64,000 nt of DNA from positions 45,704-109,703 of the forward strand of contig NZ_KB907267.1 in assembly GCF_000381905.1 (NCBI RefSeq), written 5' to 3'. The first letter of the stretch is position 1. Each line of letters opens with the position of its first letter. The notes under the pieces are model-generated. The model ran no database searches. It was not told the origin of the DNA and was given only the letters and a program-made list of their open reading frames with translations. Positions 50,563 to 58,561 of this stretch are shown here, one piece after another. The stretch comes from Paenibacillus fonticola DSM 21315. GTDB lineage: Bacteria > Bacillota > Bacilli > Paenibacillales > Paenibacillaceae. A program made the translations under genes and the position numbers.

Positions 50563-51501
50563 ATGCAGAACGAAACTGTAATAAGGAATAAACCCATGAA
50601 GAGGAGCGGCTCTAGGAAAAAGCTCAAGGATCATCTGGTTGCCTACAGCTTTATTGCTCCCAACTTTATCGGCTTTGCCGTGTTCACGCTGGTGCCGATG
50701 GTATTTGCCTTTATTCTTGCTTTTGTGAAATGGGATGGGGCCAATCCGATGGAATTCATCGGGATAAATAACTTTGTTCGCCTCTGGAAGGACCCCACCT
50801 TCCATAAATCTTTATGGAATACGATTATTTATACCGTTGGTGTCGTACCGCTGACGATGGTATGTGCTCTCGGCCTCGCCATTTTGCTAAATCAGAAAAT
50901 GTTTGGCCGGAATTTTATGAGGACGGTGTTCTTTTTCCCGTACGTGGCGTCTCTTGTGGCAGTTGCTGCAGTATGGAACTTTATTTTTAGCCCGACCATG
51001 GGGCCGGTCAACAATATTTTGCACTGGATGACTGGAATTCCGATTGAAGAGCTTCCACGCTGGGCTGCCGATAAAGATTGGGCTATGTTTACGGTTGTAC
51101 TGTTTACGGTGTGGAAAAATATGGGTTACTATATGGTCATTTATCTGGCCGGGCTTCAGGGGGTTAACCCTGAGTTGTATGAGGCCGCCGAGCTTGATGG
51201 GGCGAATGCCTGGCAGAGATTCCGGAATGTCACCATTCCGCAGCTTGCGCCTACTACCTTCTTTGTGCTGATGATTCTGATCATTAACTCGTTTAAAGTA
51301 TACGATATTTTTATCAACCTATTTGCCGGCGCCGACAACCAGTTGAACGACTCGACAAGAGTACTTGTATATCAAATTTACAACACGGCGTTCCGCTCCT
51401 TGGACTATGGTTATGCAAGCGCGATGGCGATTGTACTATTCCTGCTCGTCCTCGGCATCACGCTGGTTCAATTCCAGGGGGAGAAGAAGTATGGACAATA
51501 G
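50563..51501 (+). CDS. Sugar ABC transporter permease (MalF/UgpA type)
   Basis: A 312-residue permease with six helices. The cytoplasmic EAA loop, ELYEAAELDGANAWQRFRNV, couples to the ATPase. The N-terminus (LVAYSFIAPNFIGFAVFTLV) is a standard family start. TTGGAGGAG precedes ATG 50563. It pairs with the second permease, whose start lies 14 bp after this stop. Confidence 0.92.
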   Translation: MQNETVIRNKPMKRSGSRKKLKDHLVAYSFIAPNFIGFAVFTLVPMVFAFILAFVKWDGANPMEFIGINNFVRLWKDPTFHKSLWNTIIYTVGVVPLTMVCALGLAILLNQKMFGRNFMRTVFFFPYVASLVAVAAVWNFIFSPTMGPVNNILHWMTGIPIEELPRWAADKDWAMFTVVLFTVWKNMGYYMVIYLAGLQGVNPELYEAAELDGANAWQRFRNVTIPQLAPTTFFVLMILIINSFKVYDIFINLFAGADNQLNDSTRVLVYQIYNTAFRSLDYGYASAMAIVLFLLVLGITLVQFQGEKKYGQ

Positions 51502-51514
51502 GAGGATTTCAGAT

Positions 51515-52354
51515 ATGGCCGGAGCAAATAAAGGAGTTAAAATCGGTGCAAAGCTGTTTGCATATATCGTTTTGATTATGGTTGTGTTATGTATGCTTGT
51601 TCCTTATTTATGGATGCTGTCATCCTCGCTCAAGCTGAACAAGGACGTGTTCACCTTTCCGATGCAGTGGATTCCGGAGCTTCCGCGTTGGGGCAACTAT
51701 AAGGAAATTTGGACGCGGATCCCGCTTGCTACGTTTATTTACAATACAGCAAAACTGTCGGTTATCGTAACGATTTTGCAGATTCTCACCTCGAGCTTTG
51801 CGGCCTATGCTTTCTCGAAGCTGCATTTCACGGGGAGAAATACGCTGTTTCTTGGTTATATTGCTACGATCGCCATACCTTGGCAGGCTTACATGGTACC
51901 GCAGTTCATCATGATGCGCTCGATGGGGCTGAACAATACCCACCTTGCGATTATTCTCCTTCAGGCGTTCTCCGCCTTCGGCGTGTTCCTGATGCGGCAG
52001 TTTTATCAGAGCATTCCGGATGAGCTGTGTGAAGCGGCCCGGATTGACGGCCTTAGCGAGTACGGCATTTGGGCGCGGATTATGCTTCCATTGTCAAAGC
52101 CGGCCCTGTCGACCCTGACGATTTTCACCTTTGTATCGACATGGAACGACTTCTTAGGACCGATGATTTATTTGACCAAAACCGAACTGAAGACGATTCA
52201 AATTGGCCTGCGGATGTTTATTTCCCAGTATTCGGCGGAATACGGCCTGATTATGGCGGCGAGCGTAGTGTCCATTATTCCGGTACTGATCGTATTTCTG
52301 GCGCTGCAGAAATATTTTGTACAGGGGGTTGCCTCCTCCGGTATTAAAGGATGA
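51515..52354 (+). CDS. Sugar ABC transporter permease (MalG/UgpE type)
   Basis: A 279-residue second permease with six helices. ELCEAARIDGLSEYGIWARI is its EAA loop, and the C-terminus ends LQKYFVQGVASSGIKG, a family hallmark. AGGAGG at 51500-51505 fixes ATG 51515; longer frames overlap the first permease gene. The protein completes the importer for the operon. Confidence 0.92.
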   Translation: MAGANKGVKIGAKLFAYIVLIMVVLCMLVPYLWMLSSSLKLNKDVFTFPMQWIPELPRWGNYKEIWTRIPLATFIYNTAKLSVIVTILQILTSSFAAYAFSKLHFTGRNTLFLGYIATIAIPWQAYMVPQFIMMRSMGLNNTHLAIILLQAFSAFGVFLMRQFYQSIPDELCEAARIDGLSEYGIWARIMLPLSKPALSTLTIFTFVSTWNDFLGPMIYLTKTELKTIQIGLRMFISQYSAEYGLIMAASVVSIIPVLIVFLALQKYFVQGVASSGIKG

Positions 52355-52376
52355 TGCGAGGGCGTTAGGTATTAAA

Positions 52377-52518
52377 GTGAATTCAACGAATTTGAAGGTG
52401 ACTCAACAAATCGTAGGAGAGTTCAACGAATGTGAAAGTGAACTCAACAAATCGAAGGTGAATTCAACGAGTGCGAAGGTGAACTCAACATCGTAGGTAA
52501 ACTCAACGAATGTGAAGG
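52377..52518 (+). repeat. Tandem 20-bp minisatellite before the DUF2264 gene
   Basis: About seven degenerate units of the type GTGAACTCAACGAATGTGAA follow one another with 18-21 bp period. The last unit ends AAGGAG and thereby supplies the ribosome site of the next gene. On the opposite strand it reads as a coiled-coil-like ORF, which is not real. Confidence 0.8.
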
Positions 52519-52530
52519 AGAATGAAACTG

Positions 52531-54390
52531 ATGGGCAACGAGCATTTGGCATATGAAAGTATTGCGGACAATCCACTAGCAACCCGCGAGGATATGGCAG
52601 CCGCGCTGCATCAGCTGCTGGCCCCCCTTCAGCCTTTCTACAGCAAGGGAGGAGCAAGGCTGGAGGTTGGCAAGACCGGAGCCGGCTATCCGGTGGCGAT
52701 CGCCGGGATGGAAGGCTTCTCCAGGGTGCTATGGGGGCTTGTCCCTTTGCTTGCCGGCGGAGGAACAAGTGAGTTATGGGATATCGTCTTGGAGGGTATA
52801 GCTAACGGCACGAATCCGGAGCATGAGGAATACTGGGGCGAGGTTGGCGATTATGATCAGCGTCTAGTTGAGATGGCTGTGTTTGGCTACGCGCTGGCTC
52901 TCATCCCCGAGAAAATTTGGGAACCGCTTGAGGGAAGTGCCCGAAACGACCTGTACCTTTGGCTGAAACAAATCAATGCTCATCCTTGTCATGATTGCAA
53001 TTGGCTGTTCTTCAACGTGCTTGTGAATATCGGCTTCCGGAAAATGGGGCTGCCGTATGATGAGGAACAGCTGGAGAAAAACTTGAACCGGCTCGATGCT
53101 TTCTATTTGGAGGACGGCTGGTACAGCGACGGAGAGGGCGGGCATAGCGACTATTATGTCCCGTTTGCTTTCCACTACTATGGCCTGCTCTATGCCAAGC
53201 TGATGATGGAGGAGGATCGGGTCCGGTCTAATATATTCAAGGAGCGTGCCCGTAAATTTGCTGCCAGCTTTATCGCCTGGTTCGATGCGGATGGCTCGGC
53301 GCTGCCTTATGGGCGCAGTCTGACCTACCGCTTCTCCCAGTCGGCCTTCTGGAGCGCGATGGCTTTTGCCGAGGTGGATGGGCTGCTAACCGGCGTACTG
53401 AAAGGATTGGTGCTGCGGAACTTGCGCTGGTGGTTCAGCCAGCCCATCTTTGATGCGAGCGGCCTTCTAACCATAGGCTATACCTATCCGAACCTGGTCA
53501 TGGCGGAGAACTACAATTCACCCGGTTCGCCGTACTGGGCACTCAAAACGTTTCTGCCGCTGGCGCTGCCCTCTGACCATCCCTTCTGGACGTCCGAGGA
53601 GCTTCCACTGCCGGAAATGGAAGCCTTGTCCGTTCAGCAGCCGGCTCATCTTGTACTGGTCCGGGACGACAGCGCCGGACATGTGGCTGCCTTTAACAGC
53701 GGCCATCGCGGCACAAATGAACATACTCATACTTCAGCCAAATATGAGAAATTTGTATATTCAACGAAGTTCGGGTTCAGTGTGCCGCGTTCCGAATGGG
53801 GATTGTCTCAGGGAGCCTTTGATTCTATGCTGGCATTGAGCGAAGGCGGGGACAACCTGTACCGGGTCAGACGCCGCAATATGGAGACCAGCATTCAGGG
53901 CAACGTTCTCCATGCTGTATGGGAGCCCTGGCGGGATGTGGAAGTGAACACCTGGCTCGTTGCCGGGCTTCCGTGGCATATCCGGATTCACCGGATTGCA
54001 ACGGAGCGTCACCTGGATGCAGCAGAAGGCGGGTTTGCCCTCGGCATCGAAACGCCGCCGCTGCAGAGGATCGGCAGGGAAGAGGCGGCGGCTGGCAGCC
54101 CCTGCGGGATCAGCGGTGTGCGAAGCCTGCTTGGCTATAAGTCGGCCCAGCTGATCTGGCCGAATGCCAACACCAATATTATGCGGCCGCGCACGGTCAT
54201 TCCGACGCTTACTGCTTCGCTGGAGCCCGGTGTTCACTGGCTGGCATCCGCCGTCTACGGTGATCCGCGTCCGGCGCCAGCCCATTCGCTCGATAATTTG
54301 CCAGCGATCGGACTGAACGTTAAGATCGAAGAAGAAGTAATTACCATTTACGGCTGCCAGGGGCACGAGATCAAACTTTCCCGAATTTAG
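52531..54390 (+). CDS. DUF2264-family protein, likely uronate oligosaccharide enzyme
   Basis: A 619-residue cytoplasmic protein of the DUF2264 family: ARLEVGKTGAGYPVAIAG near the start, EGFSRVLWGLVPLLAGGG, NWLFFNVLVNIGFRKMGLPY, WYSDGEGGHSDYYVPFAFHYY and later HRGTNEHTHTSAKYEKFVYS. The family combines an (alpha/alpha)-toroid with a beta-sandwich and is found in polysaccharide loci, as here. Its reaction is not settled; a lyase- or hydrolase-like role is likely. ATG 52531 is 10 bp past AAGGAG; ATG 52522 lies too close. The next gene is a heparinase-family enzyme. Confidence 0.85.
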   Translation: MGNEHLAYESIADNPLATREDMAAALHQLLAPLQPFYSKGGARLEVGKTGAGYPVAIAGMEGFSRVLWGLVPLLAGGGTSELWDIVLEGIANGTNPEHEEYWGEVGDYDQRLVEMAVFGYALALIPEKIWEPLEGSARNDLYLWLKQINAHPCHDCNWLFFNVLVNIGFRKMGLPYDEEQLEKNLNRLDAFYLEDGWYSDGEGGHSDYYVPFAFHYYGLLYAKLMMEEDRVRSNIFKERARKFAASFIAWFDADGSALPYGRSLTYRFSQSAFWSAMAFAEVDGLLTGVLKGLVLRNLRWWFSQPIFDASGLLTIGYTYPNLVMAENYNSPGSPYWALKTFLPLALPSDHPFWTSEELPLPEMEALSVQQPAHLVLVRDDSAGHVAAFNSGHRGTNEHTHTSAKYEKFVYSTKFGFSVPRSEWGLSQGAFDSMLALSEGGDNLYRVRRRNMETSIQGNVLHAVWEPWRDVEVNTWLVAGLPWHIRIHRIATERHLDAAEGGFALGIETPPLQRIGREEAAAGSPCGISGVRSLLGYKSAQLIWPNANTNIMRPRTVIPTLTASLEPGVHWLASAVYGDPRPAPAHSLDNLPAIGLNVKIEEEVITIYGCQGHEIKLSRI

Positions 54391-54509
54391 CAGCAGATCC
54401 TAAGGTTCACTATAAGCGGCAACGGGACCAGGCGTGACCCGCTACGTAATCTGTAACGGATCCGTTATGCTGGGATCCTATACTTGCATGATTGAAAGGG
54501 AACGAAGTT

Positions 54510-56345
54510 ATGAAGGAATCGGATGAGATAATAACCAGTCCATTAGCAGAACTAGCAGAAAAGATGCCCCCCGCTAGCCTGTATTTCTATTACCCGGAAG
54601 GCAGCGGCTACGCCTTCTGGCAGAAAGTCCGCAGCAGCGGGGAGTATGCGGCTGACGTCGCTGAAATCAGATCGGAAGGGGAGCGGCTGCTCGCTACCAC
54701 CCAGCCCGAGCTGACTTACTCGCTCTTTTCTTTATTTGCGAAACAGGGCTCCAGACTGGAATATGAACGGGCTTATTTTGAGCGAAGAAGACGGCTGAAC
54801 ACGTTCGCCCTTCTGTCGCTGTTGGAGCCGGAGCAAGAGGCATTTCACACAGCACTGCTGGATTCCGTCTGGGGAATCTGCAGCGAACTGACCTGGTGCC
54901 TGCCTGCTCATGTTAGTCCTGAGCGGCCGGTTTCGGAGACGATTGACCTATTCGCGGCGGAAACCGGCTTTACACTGGCAGAGCTGAGACTGCTGCTGGG
55001 GGAGCGGCTGCCGGAGCTGCTGCGTACCCGGATATCGGAACTGATTCATGAGCGATTGCTGCTGCCTTTCCTGAAGAAGGGGCCGTATGCCTGGGAGGAG
55101 GCGGAGCATAATTGGTCGGCGGTGTGCGCTGGCTCGATCGGCTCTGCGGCTCTTCTGCTGCTTCAAGAAGATGGGGAGAAGAAGATACTAGGGCGGATTT
55201 TGGAGCGAACAGAGCGCAGCATGACTTATTATTTGCAAGGCTTTGGCGAAGATGGCGCGTGTCTCGAAGGGATCGGTTACTGGAACTATGGCTTCGGTTA
55301 TTTTGTTTATTACGCCGATCTGCTGCATAAGCGCAGCAGGGGAGAGCTGGACTGGTTTTCGCAGGAAAAGGTGATGGCAATTGCCGGTTTTCAGCAGAAA
55401 TGCTTTTTGGGCGGCGACGCAGTGGTCAACTTTTCTGATGCATTGCCTTATAGCAGCGTACACCTTGGACTGTCACGTTATGTCTCTGGTAAATATAAAG
55501 GCATTCCATCGCCTCCAACTCGCTTGCGCGCGGATTACCGTGAGGATCACTGCAGCAGATGGGCGCCCGCCCTGCGCAACTTACTCTGGCGTGAACTGGC
55601 CGGAGATGCGCAGGACTGGGAACCGGGCGATTTTACGCTGCCTGATGCAGGCTGGCTCATCTCCCGCACGGTCTCGGAGGAGGGAGTGTTTGGCTTTGCC
55701 GCCAAGGGAGGGCATAACGATGAGCCGCATAACCATAATGATCTAGGTCAGTTTATGGTGGCGGGAGACGGGGAGTTTTTCCTATCTGATCTTGGCTGCG
55801 GGGAATATACGCAGGATTATTTCAGCGCACCTCGCTATACGTATGACTGTAACGGCTCCCAGGGACATTCGGTTCCCGTCATTAACGGCTGTCTTCAGGC
55901 AGCCGGAAAGAACAGATTTGCGTCTATTCTGGAGCAATCAAGCAGTGGTTTGGAAAGCCGGTTGACGATAGAGCTGTCGGAAGCTTACGACTGTCCCGAG
56001 CTGCAAACGTTTAAGCGCTCCTGGTTATGGCGCAAGGAAAAGCTGCCAAGTCTGGTGCTGAAAGATGAGCTTTCTTTTACGAACAAACCGGACACACTGC
56101 TGGAACGCTTTGTTACGCTGATTAAACCGGAAGAGCTTTCGCAGGAGGGGCGTCTGTTGCTGCCCCGCGGCAGCCTTGCTTTGGAGCTTGTTTATGACAA
56201 CCAGCAGGTTCGGGCCGAAGTGACAGAGCGAACTTATCGCGATCATTTTGGGAAAAATCAGGTGTGGTATACGCTGGATTTTCATGTGCTGCAGTTGGAG
56301 ACGTTCCTTGATTTGAGCTTCTTATTCCACCTTATACGAATGTAA
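54510..56345 (+). CDS. Heparinase II/III-family polysaccharide lyase
   Basis: A 611-residue protein with no signal peptide. The N-terminal half is an alpha-toroid (AFWQKVRSSGEYAADVAEI and later FGEDGACLEGIGYWNYGFGY, with Tyr), and the C-terminal half a beta-sandwich with the family signature GGHNDEPHNHNDLGQFMVA and RYTYDCNGSQGHSVPVING. The lyase breaks uronate-hexosamine glycosidic bonds by beta-elimination, leaving an unsaturated uronate. ATG 54510 is preferred over TTG 54492. It precedes the GH88 gene, which removes that unsaturated sugar. Location in the cytoplasm implies it acts on imported oligosaccharides. Confidence 0.88.
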   Translation: MKESDEIITSPLAELAEKMPPASLYFYYPEGSGYAFWQKVRSSGEYAADVAEIRSEGERLLATTQPELTYSLFSLFAKQGSRLEYERAYFERRRRLNTFALLSLLEPEQEAFHTALLDSVWGICSELTWCLPAHVSPERPVSETIDLFAAETGFTLAELRLLLGERLPELLRTRISELIHERLLLPFLKKGPYAWEEAEHNWSAVCAGSIGSAALLLLQEDGEKKILGRILERTERSMTYYLQGFGEDGACLEGIGYWNYGFGYFVYYADLLHKRSRGELDWFSQEKVMAIAGFQQKCFLGGDAVVNFSDALPYSSVHLGLSRYVSGKYKGIPSPPTRLRADYREDHCSRWAPALRNLLWRELAGDAQDWEPGDFTLPDAGWLISRTVSEEGVFGFAAKGGHNDEPHNHNDLGQFMVAGDGEFFLSDLGCGEYTQDYFSAPRYTYDCNGSQGHSVPVINGCLQAAGKNRFASILEQSSSGLESRLTIELSEAYDCPELQTFKRSWLWRKEKLPSLVLKDELSFTNKPDTLLERFVTLIKPEELSQEGRLLLPRGSLALELVYDNQQVRAEVTERTYRDHFGKNQVWYTLDFHVLQLETFLDLSFLFHLIRM

Positions 56346-56427
56346 GACTGCTTGGCAGACTTTCTGGGGAAGCAATAACGGCATTTTGTCATAGTAATCA
56401 GGATCAAACGATAAAGGAGTGGGACCG

Positions 56428-57558
56428 ATGAATAATGAACGCGTTTGGGTGGACGAGGCTTGGCGGCATTCGCTGGAAAAAACGGTACGCAATTCAGCCA
56501 GAATCGGATCGGGGTTTCCGCATGCGAGTCAAGGCGGCGTATATCAGTTGGCTGAGCCGTCCTGGTGGACGGCGGGCTTCTGGCCAGGAATGCTGTGGCT
56601 CCTGTATGGCGAAAGTGGCAAGGAAGAGCTGAAGTTGCTGGCCGAGGAATGCGAGGCTAGATTGGATGACGTACTGGATGCGTATGTGAAACTGGATCAT
56701 GATATGGGATTTATATGGACCATGACCAGCGTGGCCAACTACACGCTGACCGGCAATGAGACATCGCGAATCAGGGCTATGAAGGCCGCCAACTATCTTG
56801 CCGCTCGTTTTAATCTAAAGGGGCAATACATACGGGCATGGAATCCCTGGTCAGAGGGGGAGCGGAATGAAGGGCAGGCAATCATTGACTGCTGTATGAA
56901 TATGCCGCTTCTGTTCTGGGCTTCCCGCATCAGCGGCGATCCGCGTTATGCTCACATTGCCGAGGCGCACATGGATACCGTGCTGAAATACTTCATCCGG
57001 GCAGACGGCTCGGTTTATCATATCGTCAACTTCGATCCGCATACGGGAGAAATGCTGGAGGGGCTGGGCGGCCAAGGTTATGCGCCGGAGTCGGCCTGGT
57101 CGCGGGGAGCTGCCTGGGCCATCTATGGACTGACGCTGGCCTATCACCATACCGGCAAGAACGATTATTATCAGGCCGCCAAACGTGTGGCGAACTTCTT
57201 CCTCAGCAGGCTGCCAGAGGACAGTGTACCGGCATGGGACTTCCGGGCGCCGGATGAGCTGCGCAGCCTGCGTGACACCTCGGCCGGCTCCTGTGCGGCA
57301 AGCGGTCTTCTGCTGCTCGCTGCCAAAAGCGAAGGTGGAGATGCCGACGTCTACCGTGCAGGAGGTGAGCGGATCCTGAAGTCACTGTATGAAAATTACG
57401 GTGCCTGGGATGATCCTGCAGAGGAAGGGCTGCTGCTGCATGGCACCAGCAACTATCCGCAGGGTACGAATATTGATGTTCCGCTGATTTATGGCGACTT
57501 CTTCTTTGTGGAAGGTCTAGCGAGACTAAAAGGCTGCGGGCCGTTTTACTGGGAGTAA
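56428..57558 (+). CDS. GH88 unsaturated glucuronyl hydrolase
   Basis: A 376-residue enzyme of glycoside hydrolase family 88. KLDHDMGFIWTMTSVANYTL carries D92 (first catalytic Asp) and QAIIDCCMNMPLLFWA carries D154 (second). Other signs are EPSWWTAGFWPGMLWLLY and ESAWSRGAAWAIYGLTLAYH. These enzymes hydrate the 4,5-unsaturated uronate left by lyases and release it. AAAGGAG lies 8 bp before ATG 56428. It is the last gene of the operon; no isomerase, KduI/KduD or sulfatase is included. Confidence 0.92.
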   Translation: MNNERVWVDEAWRHSLEKTVRNSARIGSGFPHASQGGVYQLAEPSWWTAGFWPGMLWLLYGESGKEELKLLAEECEARLDDVLDAYVKLDHDMGFIWTMTSVANYTLTGNETSRIRAMKAANYLAARFNLKGQYIRAWNPWSEGERNEGQAIIDCCMNMPLLFWASRISGDPRYAHIAEAHMDTVLKYFIRADGSVYHIVNFDPHTGEMLEGLGGQGYAPESAWSRGAAWAIYGLTLAYHHTGKNDYYQAAKRVANFFLSRLPEDSVPAWDFRAPDELRSLRDTSAGSCAASGLLLLAAKSEGGDADVYRAGGERILKSLYENYGAWDDPAEEGLLLHGTSNYPQGTNIDVPLIYGDFFFVEGLARLKGCGPFYWE

Positions 57559-57657
57559 TCCCCTCTATTTCATACCTAATACGAACTGGCCATTATGAAT
57601 AAAAACGTGACCACACCGCATTTTTCGCTAAAAGGGCTTCCGTCCCTTGTTTTTCAA

Positions 57658-57679
57658 ATGTATAATCATGGAAGAAGCT
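57658..57679 (+). repeat. Leader motif before a different hairpin
   Basis: ATGTATAATCATGGAAGAAG begins at 57658, identical over 20 bp to copy E, but the following hairpin (57691-57736) is of the GGGGCTGTCC class. Confidence 0.7.
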
Positions 57680-57690
57680 CGCACAGCAAC

Positions 57691-58222
57691 GGGGCTGTCC
57701 AGAAAGTCAGTAAAAACTGACTTTTTGGATAACCCCTTGATTTCTTCATAGGGTGGTTTGGGGTTTAGTGGAATTGGTGAGAGTGATGGAATTTGGCTGT
57801 ACTCGTGGGACTGTTCACCCTCTAACGGACAGGAGATCCGCTATTTGTTGAAAATGGGCTCCTTTGCTCTGCTTGCGGACACTGGTTCCGCTATTCGACC
57901 AAATTGACGGCAGTAAACAGGGTTTCGGGATCAATAGCGGAACGTAGGTCCGTTAGCTCTCAAGATTCCTCGTTATTTCACAAATAACGTCCCCTGTGTC
58001 CGTTTGGGCTTGAATATATCCAGTTGCCCACTCAGCAATCCAAGCCAGCTGCACAGCCACTCAGCAATCCAGGCCAGCTACACGCTATGCAGCAATCCAA
58101 GCCAGCCCGCCTCCCAAGCCATACAGCCGGCAATCAACTCCTCACACCAGCAAAGACAGATGTGTAAAAAAGTTAGACGGAGAGATGCGGTGTTTTCCGT
58201 CTAACTTTTTTCGGGACAGCCC
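57691..58222. mobile_element. Possible MITE-like element with 15-bp terminal inverted repeats
   Basis: The left end reads GGGGCTGTCCAGAAAGTCAG and the right end, reverse complemented, GGGGCTGTCCCGAAAAAAGT: 14 of the first 15 match. Each end also folds into its own hairpin (left GTCAGT-type stem to 57736; right AAAAAAGTTAGACGG with CCGTCTAACTTTTTT at 58165-58210). Inside is a 24-bp inverted repeat (57822-57845 and 57933-57956). No transposase or clear target-site duplication is seen, so this may be a pair of related terminator repeats. Confidence 0.4.
58030..58115 (+). repeat. Three 29-bp tandem repeats
   Basis: The unit ACTCAGCAATCCAAGCCAGC plus 8-9 bp starts at 58030, 58059 and 58087 with few changes. 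No spacers of constant length occur, so it is not a CRISPR array. Confidence 0.7.
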
Positions 58223-58275
58223 CATTCTTTTGCAACTTATCCATACTGCAGGTTATACATACAGGAGGGAATGAA

Positions 58276-58533
58276 CTGGTTAACATTAACATTCTCAAGG
58301 GACTTTCCTTTTCGGGGGCGGCAGAATTGCTGCTCGAAGAAGGATATTGTGAAGAAAACGCCATGGAGCAGGAAAGTGAGGAGTGCGATAAGATATTTCT
58401 TTATCCTTATACGCTCTACGGCAGCGGCAACAACATCGTCGACCAAATCTTCTATGCTGAGTATTGTATGAGAGATGAGGACGGTGAGTATGAGGACTAC
58501 AAAAGCTTTTGGACAAGAATGTTGAAAAAATAA
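58276..58533 (+). CDS. Small acidic protein with possible CTG start
   Basis: Up to 85 residues: VNINILKGLSFSGAAELLLE, then a Glu/Cys-rich region (EENAMEQESEECDKIFL) and aromatic-rich tail (EDYKSFWTRMLKK). TTG 58327 would start mid-domain with no ribosome site. AGGAGGG at 58263-58269 sits 6 bp before CTG 58276, in frame with open coding-like text. An overlapping ATG at 58271 leads into a different, unlikely frame. Family not recognised. Confidence 0.5.
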   Translation: MVNINILKGLSFSGAAELLLEEGYCEENAMEQESEECDKIFLYPYTLYGSGNNIVDQIFYAEYCMRDEDGEYEDYKSFWTRMLKK

Positions 58534-58561
58534 CGAAAAAATCATTAAAAAGGAACAGCAG

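Larger units (their letters stand above)
57559..58275. other. Repeat-rich intergenic region
   Basis: These 717 bp hold a leader motif (57658), a 532-bp stretch bounded by GGGGCTGTCC inverted ends, an internal inverted repeat and a 29-bp tandem repeat. No gene is convincing; a Ser-rich frame at 58004 is only the translated repeat. Confidence 0.55.

Noticed and set aside
52403..52768. 121-aa minus-strand ORF over the minisatellite
   Set aside because: Produced by the 20-bp repeats (period near 21 keeps a frame open); no start signal and it overlaps the real DUF2264 gene.
58030..58115. CRISPR array
   Set aside because: Units abut with no unique spacers of constant size, and no cas genes are in the window.
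58004..58204. Ser/Gln-rich 66-aa plus-strand ORF
   Set aside because: It is the translation of the 29-bp tandem repeat and inverted end; no ribosome site.
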